Shown: positions 24,563 to 34,744 of the stretch, in pieces
Numbering within the stretch: the first letter of the stretch is position 1
How the letters are laid out: every line of letters starts with the position of its first letter
Source: Entonaema liquescens
Taxonomy: Eukaryota; Ascomycota; Sordariomycetes; Xylariales; Xylariaceae
Direction of reading: 5' to 3'
DNA: 64,000 nucleotides
Assembly: GCA_902805475.1 (NCBI GenBank)
Contig: CADCSX010000001.1
Location: forward strand, 496,001 to 560,000
Translations under genes and position numbers: made by a program
Notes under the pieces: model-generated
The model's input: only the letters and a program-made list of their open reading frames with translations
The model's database searches: none
Told to the model about the DNA's origin: nothing

Positions 24563-26454
24563 ATGATATTACGGCGACGCGTCTGGTTCCCTTTCGTCAT
24601 CGCGACACTACTTGTCTTTTTCTACTACTCCTGGGTTACTCAAGATAGCTATAGACTCACTGGCTCGAGAAGCACGTCCAGGGACCCCGAGTTTATTGCA
24701 AAGGCCATAGAGGATGAGAACTATTTCTGGCGGAATGTTCCCACGCATTATCCGGTCAAGGATATGAGACAGCTGCCGACAGGCAAGCCACGTACGCTCC
24801 CTAAGATTCAGAAGGCCTTTGGGAAGGAATCAAGTAAAGATGCGAATCTTCGTCGGGATCGGCGAGAGGCTGTTAAGAAGGCGTTCGCCCGCGCTTGGAA
24901 GTCTTACAAGTCCAATGCCTACGGGAGCGATGAGCTAGGCCCTATTAGCGGCCAACCCAAAGAATTATTTGGAGGTTGGGGGGCTACCTTGGTCGACAGC
25001 TTGGATACCCTGTGGATCATGTCCATGCGGTCCGAGTTTGAGGAGGCCGTGAATGCTGCGGTTAAGATCGACTTTACGACCTGCGTAGTCGAGACTGTAA
25101 ATGCTTTTGAGACTGCCATTCGCTATCTGGGAGGCTTTCTTGCAGCTTATGACATGAGCGGCGATGTACGGTTGCTACGCAAGGCTAGAGAAGTTGGAGA
25201 CATGTTATATAAGGCGTTCGATACGCCTAACCGGATGCCGATATCTCGTTGGGATTTCGTGAACGCCAAGAAAGGAGGGAAGCAAGTAGCCCCCGAAATG
25301 GAATGGCTCGCTGAGGTCGGCTCGTTCAGCATGGAATTCACACGTCTCTCCATATTGACCGGGGACCCGAAGTGGTATGATGCTGCTGAGAGGGTCAGGG
25401 AGGTTCTTGAAGAGCAGCAGAGCACAACCCGGCTACCTGGCATGTGGCCTCTCGCAACTAATCCTCGAGACATGAACTTCAATAGTGATAAGTCGTTTGG
25501 GCTCGGAGCTCTTGCAGACAGTACCTATGAGTATCTGCCGAAGATGTACGCTATGATGAGTGGACTTATGCCCTCCTATCAATCCATGTACGAGAATTCG
25601 ATGAAACCCGCCATTGAACATCTTCTCTTCCGGCCTATGGTTCCGGATACGGCGGATATCCTGATATCAGGTACTATGCATGTAGGGAGTAAAGACGGGA
25701 AGAAAGCCTTGAACCTAGAACACGAAGGCCAGCATTTGGTCTGTTTTGCTGGTGGGATGCTTGCGATTGGCGGGAAGCTATTCGAGAAGCCGGAACATCT
25801 AGAAGCAGCGACGAAGCTAGTGGACGGCTGTATTTGGGCGTACAATGCACTGCCACTGGGGATTATGCCTGAGACCTTCGCCATGGAGCCTTGCCCATCG
25901 GACAAGGAATGCGAGTGGGACGAGTTGGTATGGAAACGTGCCGTTCTGCGCGAGGCGGGCGAGCACGATTTAGACAACCTGGAAAGGGCTGATGAGATCA
26001 TTGCTCAGTCGAGGCTTCCAAAGGGGTTTACAAAGATCCCCGACCCGAGTTATCTCCTCCGGCCGGAAGCCATAGAGAGTGTGTTTGTTTTACATCGAAT
26101 TACTGGTCGCCCGGACCTTCTCGAGTCAGCTTGGGTCATGTTCGAGTCTATCCAGATGAATACCAAGACGTCATTGGCCAATGCGGCTCTAGGTGACGTG
26201 ACGGTTCATGGAGATCCCCCGAAGGAGGACTCGATGGAGAGTTTTTGGATGGGCGAGACTTTGAAGTAAGTTTTTTTTTTTTTTTTTTTTTTTTAACTGT
26301 CTACTTTCACTTTGCGTGTATCGACACTGGAAAATAGGCCATTGCTAATGGGGAAACTAGATATTTCTACTTGATCTTCAGCGAGCCGGATCTCATAAAT
26401 TTGGACGAATGGGTTTTCAACACGGAAGCTCACCCATTTAGGAGATTGGCATGA
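24563..26454 (+). CDS. Class I alpha-1,2-mannosidase (GH47)
   Basis: Glycoside hydrolase family 47, which trims alpha-1,2-mannose from N-glycans in the ER/Golgi. Exons are 24563-26265 and 26361-26454; the 95-bp intron (26266-26360) has a GTAAG donor followed at once by 24 Ts, and a TTGCTAATG branch-like site. The product is about 598 residues. It is a type II membrane protein: a basic tip (MILRRR), then one hydrophobic anchor at about 7-25. Family signatures: GWGATLVDSLDTLWIM, WLAEVGSF, TYEYLPKMY, HLVCFAGGM, GIMPETF, YLLRPEAIES. The second exon supplies the conserved end, LKYFYLIFSEPDL ... LDEWVFNTEAHPF; without it the gene would lack the Ca-binding TEAHPF segment. This confirms the splice. 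It is likely one of several GH47 paralogues in the genome; which Man9 or Golgi class is not decidable by eye. Confidence 0.95.
26271..26294. repeat. T24 homopolymer inside GH47 intron
   Basis: Twenty-four consecutive T residues start right after the GTAAG donor of the GH47 intron. This is length-variable and error-prone sequence. Confidence 0.9.
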
Positions 26455-27328
26455 CACATTCCATATATCTTCGATCATGTACTAATATATTTTCTACAGA
26501 AGGACTTGGGGTCTAGGCAGGACAAGGGCAATGGGCGGGTATGAAGGATGCACGCATACGTAAAGCAGACAGTTCGATTAAAGTAGACATCCATCTAATG
26601 AATGTGTATTATATGCGGGCAAATTTCATTAAGATATCTTATGCATTCATCTAAATTTAGGTGAGTTCTTTTGTCGTTGGGGCTTGCTTGATGCGGCTAC
26701 ATGACCCCCGCGAGGTCTCCAGCGCCACCACCGTAGGTATGGTGGCAATAGATATGAGATTAAGCCAATACTATTATCACATGTCAAGCCTTGAACAAGA
26801 TGGGAGCCCCGTAGGCAGTCTAGGACCATGGGAAAGGCTATATTTACTCGTGGCCAGGGGCCAGGCTGGTTTCAGACCACGCCCACTGACCAGCCGTTGA
26901 CATTCATAATACTCACGCAGCACAAATACGTTGGGGTTATGGTTGAGCATCATCTGCGTGCCTCTTGCGACCTGCAAGAATTGGGGTATGTGTAACAGAT
27001 ATCAACTCACCGGCAGTGCCCCCAGCGCAGGTTGACGAATTATTGTTAGCAGTTCCAGTCTTGTATAAGCCAGTCCTCGGGGGAACGGGAGCAATTTTTT
27101 ATGATTTGTTGACCCTCGAACGCCAATAGCATATCCAAGCCCTCTTTTTTTGGTGTTACCCAAGTCGTTTCCTAAGAATAAATTAAAGAGCATAACTCAG
27201 CGAGAGGAGAAATCGACAACGCTACCTCGTAACTGACAAGCAACTTACAATTGCTAACGATATTTGAGTAATTATGTTCTAGTTATTCCTACGGGGTGGT
27301 TTTTTCTGGCAGGTCTATAACCGCGATC
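26455..27328. other. Intergenic, GH47 to HET-like gene
   Basis: Contains a weak spliced candidate on the minus strand, listed separately. A GCTAAC string at about 27252 and CTGGCAG at 27306-27312 may mark a 5' intron of the HET-like gene. Otherwise nothing is recognised. Confidence 0.4.
26777..27193 (-). pseudogene. Possible two-exon small gene or gene relic
   Basis: On the minus strand an open frame from 27193 reaches ...RQPALGALP. There a good donor (GTGAGTTG) begins, and TTGCAG about 40 bases later leads into a second open frame, VARGTQMMLNHNPNVFVLREYY, that ends at 26777. The overlapping alternative frame of the first segment also reads like protein (TWVTPKKEGLDML ... EDWLIQDWNC) but is broken by two TAA codons that could derive from CAA. 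I do not recognise either. It may be a decayed gene fragment. Confidence is low because both frames are short. Confidence 0.25.
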
Positions 27329-28342
27329 ATGGAAGATAACGAAGGAAAGCTATGTGACAAATGTTGGCGTATTTTCCAAACTGACCCCGACAACCCAATT
27401 TGCTTATATCGAGACTATCGAGAGTTTCTAGCGAGTGAAGGTAAAGGATGTGCTATTTGCTCTTGGTTATGGGCAGCGCATCAACCCCCGGCCCACACTA
27501 AGCAAGATATAAAGAACGTTGATGACAATTACGCGTTTGGGAGCTTTACTATCTTCGTCTCTGGAGCTTACGAGGCAGGTCCTACATATTCCGATAGCCT
27601 ATATTTCTCTATTACCAGTTCTTGGACCAGCATGCTATTTACCACAAGTAAGTCCTGGGCTCTTATTGGGCCGATCTACCACCTTGAACAGGGTGGTAAA
27701 AAATCAGTGTTGGAGTTCAATAAACTCCAAGAATCCTCCCTCGAATCACACTCCGGCCGTTATAGCCAAAGGAGCCTTGAGCAAATCCACGTATGCTGGA
27801 GGTATATTGTGAAACATTACTTATCCTGTGGGCTTACGAAGGAATTTGACAGATTGATTGCTTTTTCCGGCGTCGCGAAGACTTTCCAGGAAGTTATAGG
27901 CGACACGTACCTAGCTGGCTTGTGGAAAAGTAAGCTCGACGATGGGTTATTGTGGGGTATAATACTCAACCCGGATTCCCGAATCCGGCGTCATAAGTAT
28001 GCTCCGTCATGGAGCTGGGCCTCACTTACGGAAGGCCGGATGCTTCTCGCCAACGTAATCCCCGGCCATAGCACATCTCTTATTGAATTGATCGAGGAGC
28101 GGATCGTGCCTAAATCACCTAACGGGGATTCTTTTGGACCGCTTCAATTGGCAGAGCTTGAAATCGAGTGTATGATGTGCTACGTTCGATTGGACTGCCC
28201 TCGTGAGCGGGCCAATACCAACGTACGGTTAGCCCGGGTATATTATAGACGGGTTGGGTACATGGAGTGGCGGTCCGATGACGAGAAACCCAAATTTATT
28301 GACAAATGGACCGATCCAAAATCCCGGATTATACTTATATAG
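27329..28342 (+). CDS. HET-family-like protein lacking the HET core
   Basis: Single exon, about 337 residues. The flanks match heterokaryon-incompatibility (HET, PF06985) proteins: an N-terminal LCDKCWRIFQ and KGCAICSWLW cysteine region (about 5-50), and a C-terminal half with WRYIVKHYLSCGLT, DRLIAFSGVAKTFQ, YLAGLWKS and APSWSWASL, which in full HET proteins follows the HET domain. The HET core itself (YVALSHRWG ... WIDSLCIIQD ... ATAS) is absent. The frame passes from a short linker near VLEFNKLQESS directly to the C-terminal part, so a few hundred residues seem missing. No stop or frameshift is present. HET proteins trigger non-self cell death; whether this version does anything is unknown. 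The start is the ATG at 27329; a 5' intron ending at about 27312 is possible. Confidence 0.72.
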   Translation: MEDNEGKLCDKCWRIFQTDPDNPICLYRDYREFLASEGKGCAICSWLWAAHQPPAHTKQDIKNVDDNYAFGSFTIFVSGAYEAGPTYSDSLYFSITSSWTSMLFTTSKSWALIGPIYHLEQGGKKSVLEFNKLQESSLESHSGRYSQRSLEQIHVCWRYIVKHYLSCGLTKEFDRLIAFSGVAKTFQEVIGDTYLAGLWKSKLDDGLLWGIILNPDSRIRRHKYAPSWSWASLTEGRMLLANVIPGHSTSLIELIEERIVPKSPNGDSFGPLQLAELEIECMMCYVRLDCPRERANTNVRLARVYYRRVGYMEWRSDDEKPKFIDKWTDPKSRIILI

Positions 28343-28835
28343 GGCCTTACATAGTAGCTAGCATACACTCGCGATCAATGTATTCAGCCTTGGATATACT
28401 AAACATAAAATGATGTTAAGGTCTTGATATGATCATATCTAGGTAGATGCAATTTATGGAGAGTTTGCATGTAACCCCTTAAGAGAATATACTCCGTTAG
28501 ATGTATAGAGCCCCACCTTAGGTGACAGCCTTGCACAGATAAGATTAGAGCTTTCTCCTCAGCCGCGGCAAACAGCGCAATTACGACACGGCGTGTCCAC
28601 ACCTCCTGAATCGATCTTCGGTCAAGCTTATAAAAAAAAGGAAAAGGTCAATTCGCACTAAAAAACGTGCATCAACCACCACTTTTTCGCACGTCCTTTT
28701 TTTACTATCGTAACAGCTCCGCCAACACAATCGCTTCTATTACAATTACGTAGCCTTTTCAGCCTTCCGCAAACCTCAAAACTTTGGTCGCATCGCATCG
28801 CATCGCATCGCGTCGCATCGCAAGTCATCGTCGTC
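28343..28835. other. Intergenic, HET-like to SHR3
   Basis: AT-rich 3' flank, then the SHR3 promoter and leader, which contains the CATCG pentamer array listed separately. No gene is seen. Confidence 0.5.
28791..28820. repeat. (CATCG)n pentamer array in SHR3 leader
   Basis: Six pentamers (four CATCG, one CGTCG, one CATCG) lie about 15 bp upstream of the SHR3 start codon, probably within the 5' UTR. Confidence 0.85.
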
Positions 28836-29717
28836 ATGGCGGATAAGTGGGTAGATTGGAACAAGACGACCCGGTCCAAGGACTATCGCGGGTCGTCGTC
28901 GTTTGCGACCTTTATGATTATCGGGCGTACGTCTTCTGTCTATTTATTCCTTCTTTGCTCTTGATCTTGATCTTAACCCCGCGGCGCAAATCAAACCAAC
29001 CCAATAACATAACTACCTTATCTATACATACACATGCTCCTATAATACACATAGCCTTACTATAGTTATAACAATACTAACATGCACACTCCTCCTCCCC
29101 CAGCGACCTGCTTCTTCCTCGGCATCCTCTTCGCCATGTTCCCGTACGACTTCCCGCTGCTGTGGACCAAGGACCCCATCTCGGCCGCGTACCTGGACCA
29201 GCTGGAGCTGCACCTCAAGTTCATGCACCAGTCGCCCCCGCTCATCGCCCGCATCCTCAGCATCATGGTCGGCGTCGGCTTCCTCGGCTTCTTCATCAAG
29301 CTGTTCCGCGCCTCCGAGTCCAACATGCTGTTCGACGGCGCCTCCCTCGTCCTCTACCTCATCGGCGTCGGCGTCTACGTCGCTAACATCGTCAAGGGCC
29401 TGCGCCTCGTCAGCGCCGGCGCCTGGGAGTCCGACGACTTCGACCCCACGACCGTCGGCGTCGGACGGCCCGGCGCAGGTGCTGGCGATCCCTTGACCGG
29501 CGGCGAAATCATCCTCGGCAGAGAGGATAGCCTCAAGGTCCTCGCGGCCAGCAACACGATTCTCGCCCTGGTGCTCGTGGGCGTGCTGGTCCTCCAGGCC
29601 GGCCAGTGGTACGCCGAGCGCAAGGACGACGAGGAGTTCGAGAAGTACGAGAAGAGGGAGAAGACGGGCAATCCGTCGAGCCCGACGGCCGAGAAGAACA
29701 GCAAGAAGAAGCAATAA
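28836..29717 (+). CDS. SHR3: ER amino-acid-permease chaperone SHR3
   Basis: SHR3/Psh3 family: an ER membrane chaperone that helps amino acid permeases fold and enter COPII vesicles. Exons are 28836-28926 and 29104-29717 with a 177-bp intron (28927-29103; GTACGT donor, ATACTAAC branch site, CCCAG acceptor). The product is 234 residues. Splicing creates FMIIGPTCFFLGILFAMFPYD, matching the family's first membrane segment. Four hydrophobic segments are visible (about 22-42, 70-90, 97-116 and 155-175 of the product), followed by a charged lysine/glutamate-rich cytosolic tail typical of SHR3. The coding exon is markedly GC-rich at third positions compared with flanking DNA. The ATG (GTCGTCATGG) has a good context. 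It converges with the surface-protein gene downstream. Confidence 0.93.
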
Positions 29718-30779
29718 AGCAAGAAGAAGAAAAAGCTTTTGCTCTTTTTACCCCCTCAACTGAAAGGTTTATTTTATATTCTATTCTTATCGTGTAAGGC
29801 CCACATGTCCGAGCTCGTGCTATGGAGAAAGTTGGTGTTGGTGCCGTTTAGTACAAAAGCAAGGTACTCCCGACGGGGTATTTTTTTTTTTTTCTGGTTT
29901 GGATTTGGATTATAGGGCAATCAGTTGTTATCAAGATGTATGAGTTGCTGATGGATGATTAATGGGAACATAAGAAAAGGCGTCATGCCTTAAAGAGGGA
30001 ACTCGAGATGCCCTGTACGAAAAAGTTACTATGCTATATCATGTAGTGTAGGCTGGATTTTGAATGTGTGCATGAACCGAAACGAACTGGAATTGGGGCA
30101 TCGACTTAGCTTCCGTCTCAACACGCTATATAACTTCAAAGAGCAGAAACCTCCTTTTAGCTCGCTACTATCTTGTCCCGCGTATAGTAAACTATCGGGC
30201 CTTTGTTACGTATCGAGGTAACTACTTATAACACGGAAATTTATAGAGTCCAATACGATTCTCACTATACCTATCTCTGAATTCAGAAACAAATTACAAT
30301 CATAATCGGCAAATTAAAAAAAAAAAAAATCAGAAGTGAAAGTAATATTAGCCAATGCATAGGACACGCCTAGCTAGGCATATAGTTAAAAAACATAAAT
30401 AATAGCTGACTCGACCAGAGCACCTGTCCGCCTCAATATGTACCACGAAGGCATATACATGCTCTGGTCTGACCGCGTATATACACGCAAGCATAGTATC
30501 AAACTTATCTCTCCCTCCCTCGCCTCTTTTCAAACTATGATAAGTCAACTAAATAGAAAAAAAGACAAAAACAATCACGAGACCCTCTCAACGCCGCGCA
30601 ATGCAACCCGCCCGTCCGTCCAGTGGTATTGGTATCATGATAAAACGTCCCTGCCGAACCCCAGAGTTTTGCTTTGAAGAAGACAAAGGAAATAAAGATA
30701 AGCGACCGGCTTAACTTGAGAAAAAAAGAAATGCCTACTTGGCTATTATGCGTAGGTAGGTAAGGTACCTAAGGTATCA
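29718..30779. other. Convergent intergenic region (3' ends of two genes)
   Basis: Both neighbouring genes end here. The DNA is AT-rich with A and T runs (about 29880-29893 and 30315-30328) and holds TAGGTA repeats at 30751-30778. No gene is supported. Confidence 0.5.
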
Positions 30780-32210
30780 TCACCTCCATCTCGGAAGCTG
30801 ATCCCCTAACCTCGCCTGTCCCCTCGGCGTCGCATTGCCGTTGCTATTAGTGTCAGCCCGCTGCTGGATACGCGACCACGTCGTCACGGAGCTATCTGGC
30901 CTGCCGTCTGCCACCGTACGCGGGTCTGCAAAGATATTAATACTCATGCCCTCATCCTCGCTGCCACGAGCCTTCTCCTTGCCTTTTCCTTTGTCCTTTC
31001 CTCTGATAGTCCCATCCCGTGCCGGTGTTACGGTTACCATAGGTGTTGGGGCGGGTGAAAAGTCATCCATACCCCTGCTGCCGCTAGCCTCGCCGTTACT
31101 CTGCTGGAACGTGTTCCAGCCCGTTAGACTTCGGAGCCCGCTCACCTCAGCCGAGGCGTGGTAGCTCCGCGGCGCGTCCGACATCTCACTGTCAGGGCGG
31201 CGGGCATACGGTGAGTAAGGAGAGTTAGGTGGCATAAACCCGAACCCACCATATCCCGCGTCGGGCTTCCGATGACTATTGGGCGATGCTACGGCTGTCG
31301 GAGACGATGTCGGGAAACTCCGAGGTGAACTAGACTGGGATTGCTTTGCTAGGAAATCCAGGCGCTCGTTCGGGTATTTCGCGTGAGGTACAGGCGCACT
31401 AATGATGTTACCGAAAGATGAAGTCGACTCGTGGCGCTGTAATTGCTCCTGTCTTTGGAGTTGCTTCTTGCGCTTGTATCGCGCAAGAATAACGGCTAGG
31501 ATGATGAGAACGAAGCCTACAACACCCCCGATAACTCCACCAACAATTTTCACCGTGTCGGCCGTGCCAGTAGTCGATGGTGCCGGCGTCTCGGTAACTG
31601 GCTCGCTAGTCGGCTCGCTAGTCGGCTCGTTGGTCGGCTCGGTATCCGTATTAGTGGGTGACGCGGGCGGTGCTGTAGCGGATGTTATCTCGCTTACAGC
31701 CACCGACGTCGTCTTAGACGTTGAAGGAGATGTACTGGTAGGAGCCGGTACAGACGAACTCCCGGAGTCCGGTTTCGAGTCCGGCTTCTTGCTCTGATCG
31801 GCATTCTTCGTACAAGCCGAACCATCGCAATGATAACCATACGGGCAGCACATCCCCGCTCCACACTTCTCGAGAGTTCCATCAAGTACCGTTGTCTTGA
31901 TCTCCGCTGCGGGATTTACGGCAGCGTCTTGTAACGAGAGATCGCATGTTATGGGATTTATCAAATTACAAGTCTTGCCTTCCGGGCAGCATAGTACCGT
32001 CGTGTTGCCAGCCAGGGCCATACACGTCGTATCCGGTTTGCAGCAGAAATTATCAGGAAGTCCTGATGCTGAGCATTTCGTGAAGTCTGCGGCACAGGTG
32101 CTATCGGCTCTCTCGAGCAGTGTATTCGGTCTGATATATGCGGCTGAGGCAGTCGTCGCAAGCACCGCCGCGAGACGTAAAGCCCTTCGAGGGCCCCAGA
32201 GATACGCCAT
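30780..32210 (-). CDS. Cysteine-rich single-pass cell-surface protein
   Basis: Single exon, 476 residues, type I architecture. Signal peptide at about 1-24 (LRLAAVLATTASAA); an ectodomain with 14 cysteines between 39 and 133, including CC pairs at 56/57, 74/75 and 121/122; a Ser/Thr/Pro stalk at about 140-220 with tandem Thr-Ser-Glu-Pro units at about 192-204, likely O-mannosylated; a transmembrane helix at about 222-243 with G-rich GGVIGGVVGF; a basic stop-transfer RYKRKKQ; and a 230-residue Ser/Pro-rich cytosolic tail. The layout resembles wall-stress sensors of the Mid2/Wsc type and related fungal surface proteins, but I see no canonical WSC domain. A sensing role is inference. The ATG at 32210 is well placed for the signal peptide. 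Confidence 0.85.
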   Translation of the reverse strand: MAYLWGPRRALRLAAVLATTASAAYIRPNTLLERADSTCAADFTKCSASGLPDNFCCKPDTTCMALAGNTTVLCCPEGKTCNLINPITCDLSLQDAAVNPAAEIKTTVLDGTLEKCGAGMCCPYGYHCDGSACTKNADQSKKPDSKPDSGSSSVPAPTSTSPSTSKTTSVAVSEITSATAPPASPTNTDTEPTNEPTSEPTSEPVTETPAPSTTGTADTVKIVGGVIGGVVGFVLIILAVILARYKRKKQLQRQEQLQRHESTSSFGNIISAPVPHAKYPNERLDFLAKQSQSSSPRSFPTSSPTAVASPNSHRKPDAGYGGFGFMPPNSPYSPYARRPDSEMSDAPRSYHASAEVSGLRSLTGWNTFQQSNGEASGSRGMDDFSPAPTPMVTVTPARDGTIRGKDKGKGKEKARGSEDEGMSINIFADPRTVADGRPDSSVTTWSRIQQRADTNSNGNATPRGQARLGDQLPRWR

Positions 32211-33866
32211 AGGGTTGATCAGGTATAGATAGAATACGAAGCTTTCCAGTTTTTTTCTTCTGATGTGTTGTTACAATTCCGAAGTATGATTTAAGAAAAT
32301 AAGAAAAAAAGCCAAGAGATAATTATGTAGTTAGAATGGGAAATCGAAAGTATGTACTAGGAAGCGGTAGAAGGCAGTATCTATGGTAGCAAAAAGAAGA
32401 AATTCAATCACATAGAAGTCCAGTCAGGTACTAAGACACGCAGGGGGTGTGAATTAGAAATAGCAACAAGAATAGCGAGGCGGAGACAATGAACACGTTC
32501 CGAGTATTCAGTCGAATGACTATGAAAGGTGTGAGTGAATAAGACGTGGAACAGAACAAAAGATAGAACAACGCGACGGCTTAGCAGTGACAAGTGAATT
32601 TTGATGCCCGGCCTATGAATCACGTTTCGTTCCTTGATCAGCTTTGTTTCCACCTTGTTCGACCATTGTCCGTTTCCTTGGCCCCCATGGGCCTGGGTAT
32701 GATGGACGGGCATAGCTGGCAATCATCGCGATCGCGTGACCTAAGCGACGACGGTTTCTCTAGTCCAACAGATGCGGCCTGATGGGGTCTTAGACATGAC
32801 GCCCGATATAATGCGGCAGTGGAGCGGGTGATCGACTGGACATCTTCACCCAAAGATGACGAGATGGTAAACTCAGATGCAGAATAGATCTGACTTAGCC
32901 GCTACATAGATTACGTAGCGCTATTCAATTCGAGTATACTGAGTGGACGCAACCGCTTCTGGGCAAACCCGACATGTTCGCGATGAGGCAATACGGGTAT
33001 TAGGCGACCAAGTAGTTTACCAAACGAGAGGTTCTCATGAGGCGAATCGCCCATAAGTCATGCTGGGACGTCGTACTCATCGTACTCATTGGGCGGTTAT
33101 TACATGGGCGCCAGTCACGGCGGTTGTAAAGGAGAAGAAGTTTGAAGTGTCTCATTGGTTCCAAAGAATTAGAGAATTAGTACGACTTTCAAATTAGGCG
33201 CGACAAAGTGGGAAACACGTGTCTAATTGGTCAAAATGACTTTGAACTAAAACTAGGGTTTTCCTAATTTGGCTCTTGAATCTAGTAAATCTAGACGCTG
33301 ATTGCGCGAATACAAAGCCCTGTAAGACCCCGATGGTGACCCACTATAGTTTAAATCCTAGTGTAGTAAGCCCCCCCCGGGGGATTCTATTGTTAGGTAG
33401 GTACTTGTGTACATCCCGAAAGTAGCCCGCGTCGGTATCTTGTAGAATCCGGGAGGCGCAGGTCACCACTAACTTAGACCACTAACCACTAACTTAGACC
33501 AACACTACAACCACCACACCACATTTCTCACCTTTAAAGATGTTGGTGCATACTTATTGTGCATACTTATTTACCTAGAACCAACCCTCTGGGCCGTCAT
33601 GTACCTAATTATGACGATGATGTGCGCCTCATTTCTTCAAATGCAACTCACACGGGCCGCTTCACCCTAAAGAATCCGTCGGCGGGAGGCCTCATGCACA
33701 ACATCTCGTTTACCAAAGCTCGCAGCCCACGGGATCCTTTCAACCGAACGACCTGGTTCGCGACCTTTGCGGCAAGGCTGTCTGTGTTGGTAGAGAGATG
33801 TATGCGATATACAGAACGAACGTAGTCAGCAATTTATTTCACTTTACTTTTACTTTACCATGAGGT
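32211..33866. other. Intergenic, surface protein to HAD gene
   Basis: Promoter side of the surface-protein gene and 3' flank of the HAD gene. A 20-bp tandem duplication lies at 33466-33500 and a TAGGTAGGTAC string near 33393. No gene is supported. Confidence 0.5.
33466..33500. repeat. 20-bp period direct duplication
   Basis: The 15-mer CCACTAACTTAGACC occurs at 33466-33480 and again at 33486-33500, with ACTAA between. Confidence 0.85.
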
Positions 33867-34744
33867 CTAGCCCAAGGCCTTGATGGCGGAATACAACCCT
33901 TCCATTCCGTTGTCACCCTCACCCTCACCGAGAAACACGTCGTTCTCTCTCCTAACAGCGTCCATGTCCTCGCTGCGGTCATCCGTCCAGCGATATACGT
34001 ACACCGTATTCATACCTCGCGCCCTCGCCGCTCTGAGATCGTACGCGTGGGCTGCGACCATGACGGCCTCGTCCGGCCGGACCTGGACCAGCCTTAGAGC
34101 TTTGTCGTAGGCCTCCGGCGCCGGTTTATAGACGCCCAGAAGCTCGCTGGAAAACAGCAGACTAAATAGGCCCTCGAGACCGGATGATCGGACGAGGTCC
34201 AGCTGGAGTTTTGTAGTGCCGTTGGCGAGCACGAATAGCTCCAGCCCTAGCTCGCTCTTCAGCGCGGTTAGTGCAGGGCGAACATCCGACCATGGAACCA
34301 TTTTGTGCCACGAACGCACAGCGCGCTCGACGGCGTCCGTGCCGCCGTCCGGGGGAGTAGTAGTAGGACCTGTAATGCCGCTTGTAGACGCCCCATTATC
34401 GTCGAGCCCAACAAAATGGCCGCGCTCCTTCTCGTAGGCCTGCCCGTCCAGGATTCTCAGTAGGGTTTTCGATGTGTGATGTCAATGTCCTCAGGAGGCA
34501 AGCCCTGTTGGGACCGAGCGTGCAGCTCCCTGAAGAACTCGTCGCGCCAATCAAGCGCCAGCCTGGAGCGGGTTGCCTCCGCTATGGTTGACGGCAAAGC
34601 GTTGGCGACTCCGCTATGCCAATCTAGACACGTTCCCATAAAGTCGAAGAAGACGGCTTTGATTCGCCTCCCATGCGTACGCGACTGGGTCGTTAATAAT
34701 AATTCTTCTGCTTCTGCATCCGCTTCTTCTTGCGCGTGCGACAT
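33867..34744 (-). pseudogene. Type II HAD (2-haloacid dehalogenase-like), frameshifted
   Basis: HAD superfamily hydrolase of the L-2-haloacid dehalogenase type. The preferred start is the ATG at 34744 (MSHAQEEADAEAEELL); the frame is open further upstream, but that part has no domain. Motif I is AVFFDFMGTCLDW with the nucleophile Asp; motif II is VLANGTTKL; motif III Lys is in SSELLGVYKPAPEAY; motif IV is MVAAHAYDLRAA. The frame breaks at about 34466-34469 (T4 on +): the N-terminal frame reads DITHRKPY-stop, while one frame over reads KTLLRILDGQAYEKE, the continuation expected in this family. No GT/AG pair nearby can explain it. Spliced as one frame the gene is 878 nt, one short of 879, so one added base gives about 292 residues. 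Either a 1-bp deletion has inactivated the gene or the assembly lost one base of the homopolymer. Confidence 0.82.

Noticed and set aside
29040..29714. 224-codon antisense frame across SHR3
   Set aside because: A shadow of GC-rich SHR3 coding sequence; Leu/Glu/Asp-rich without family match.
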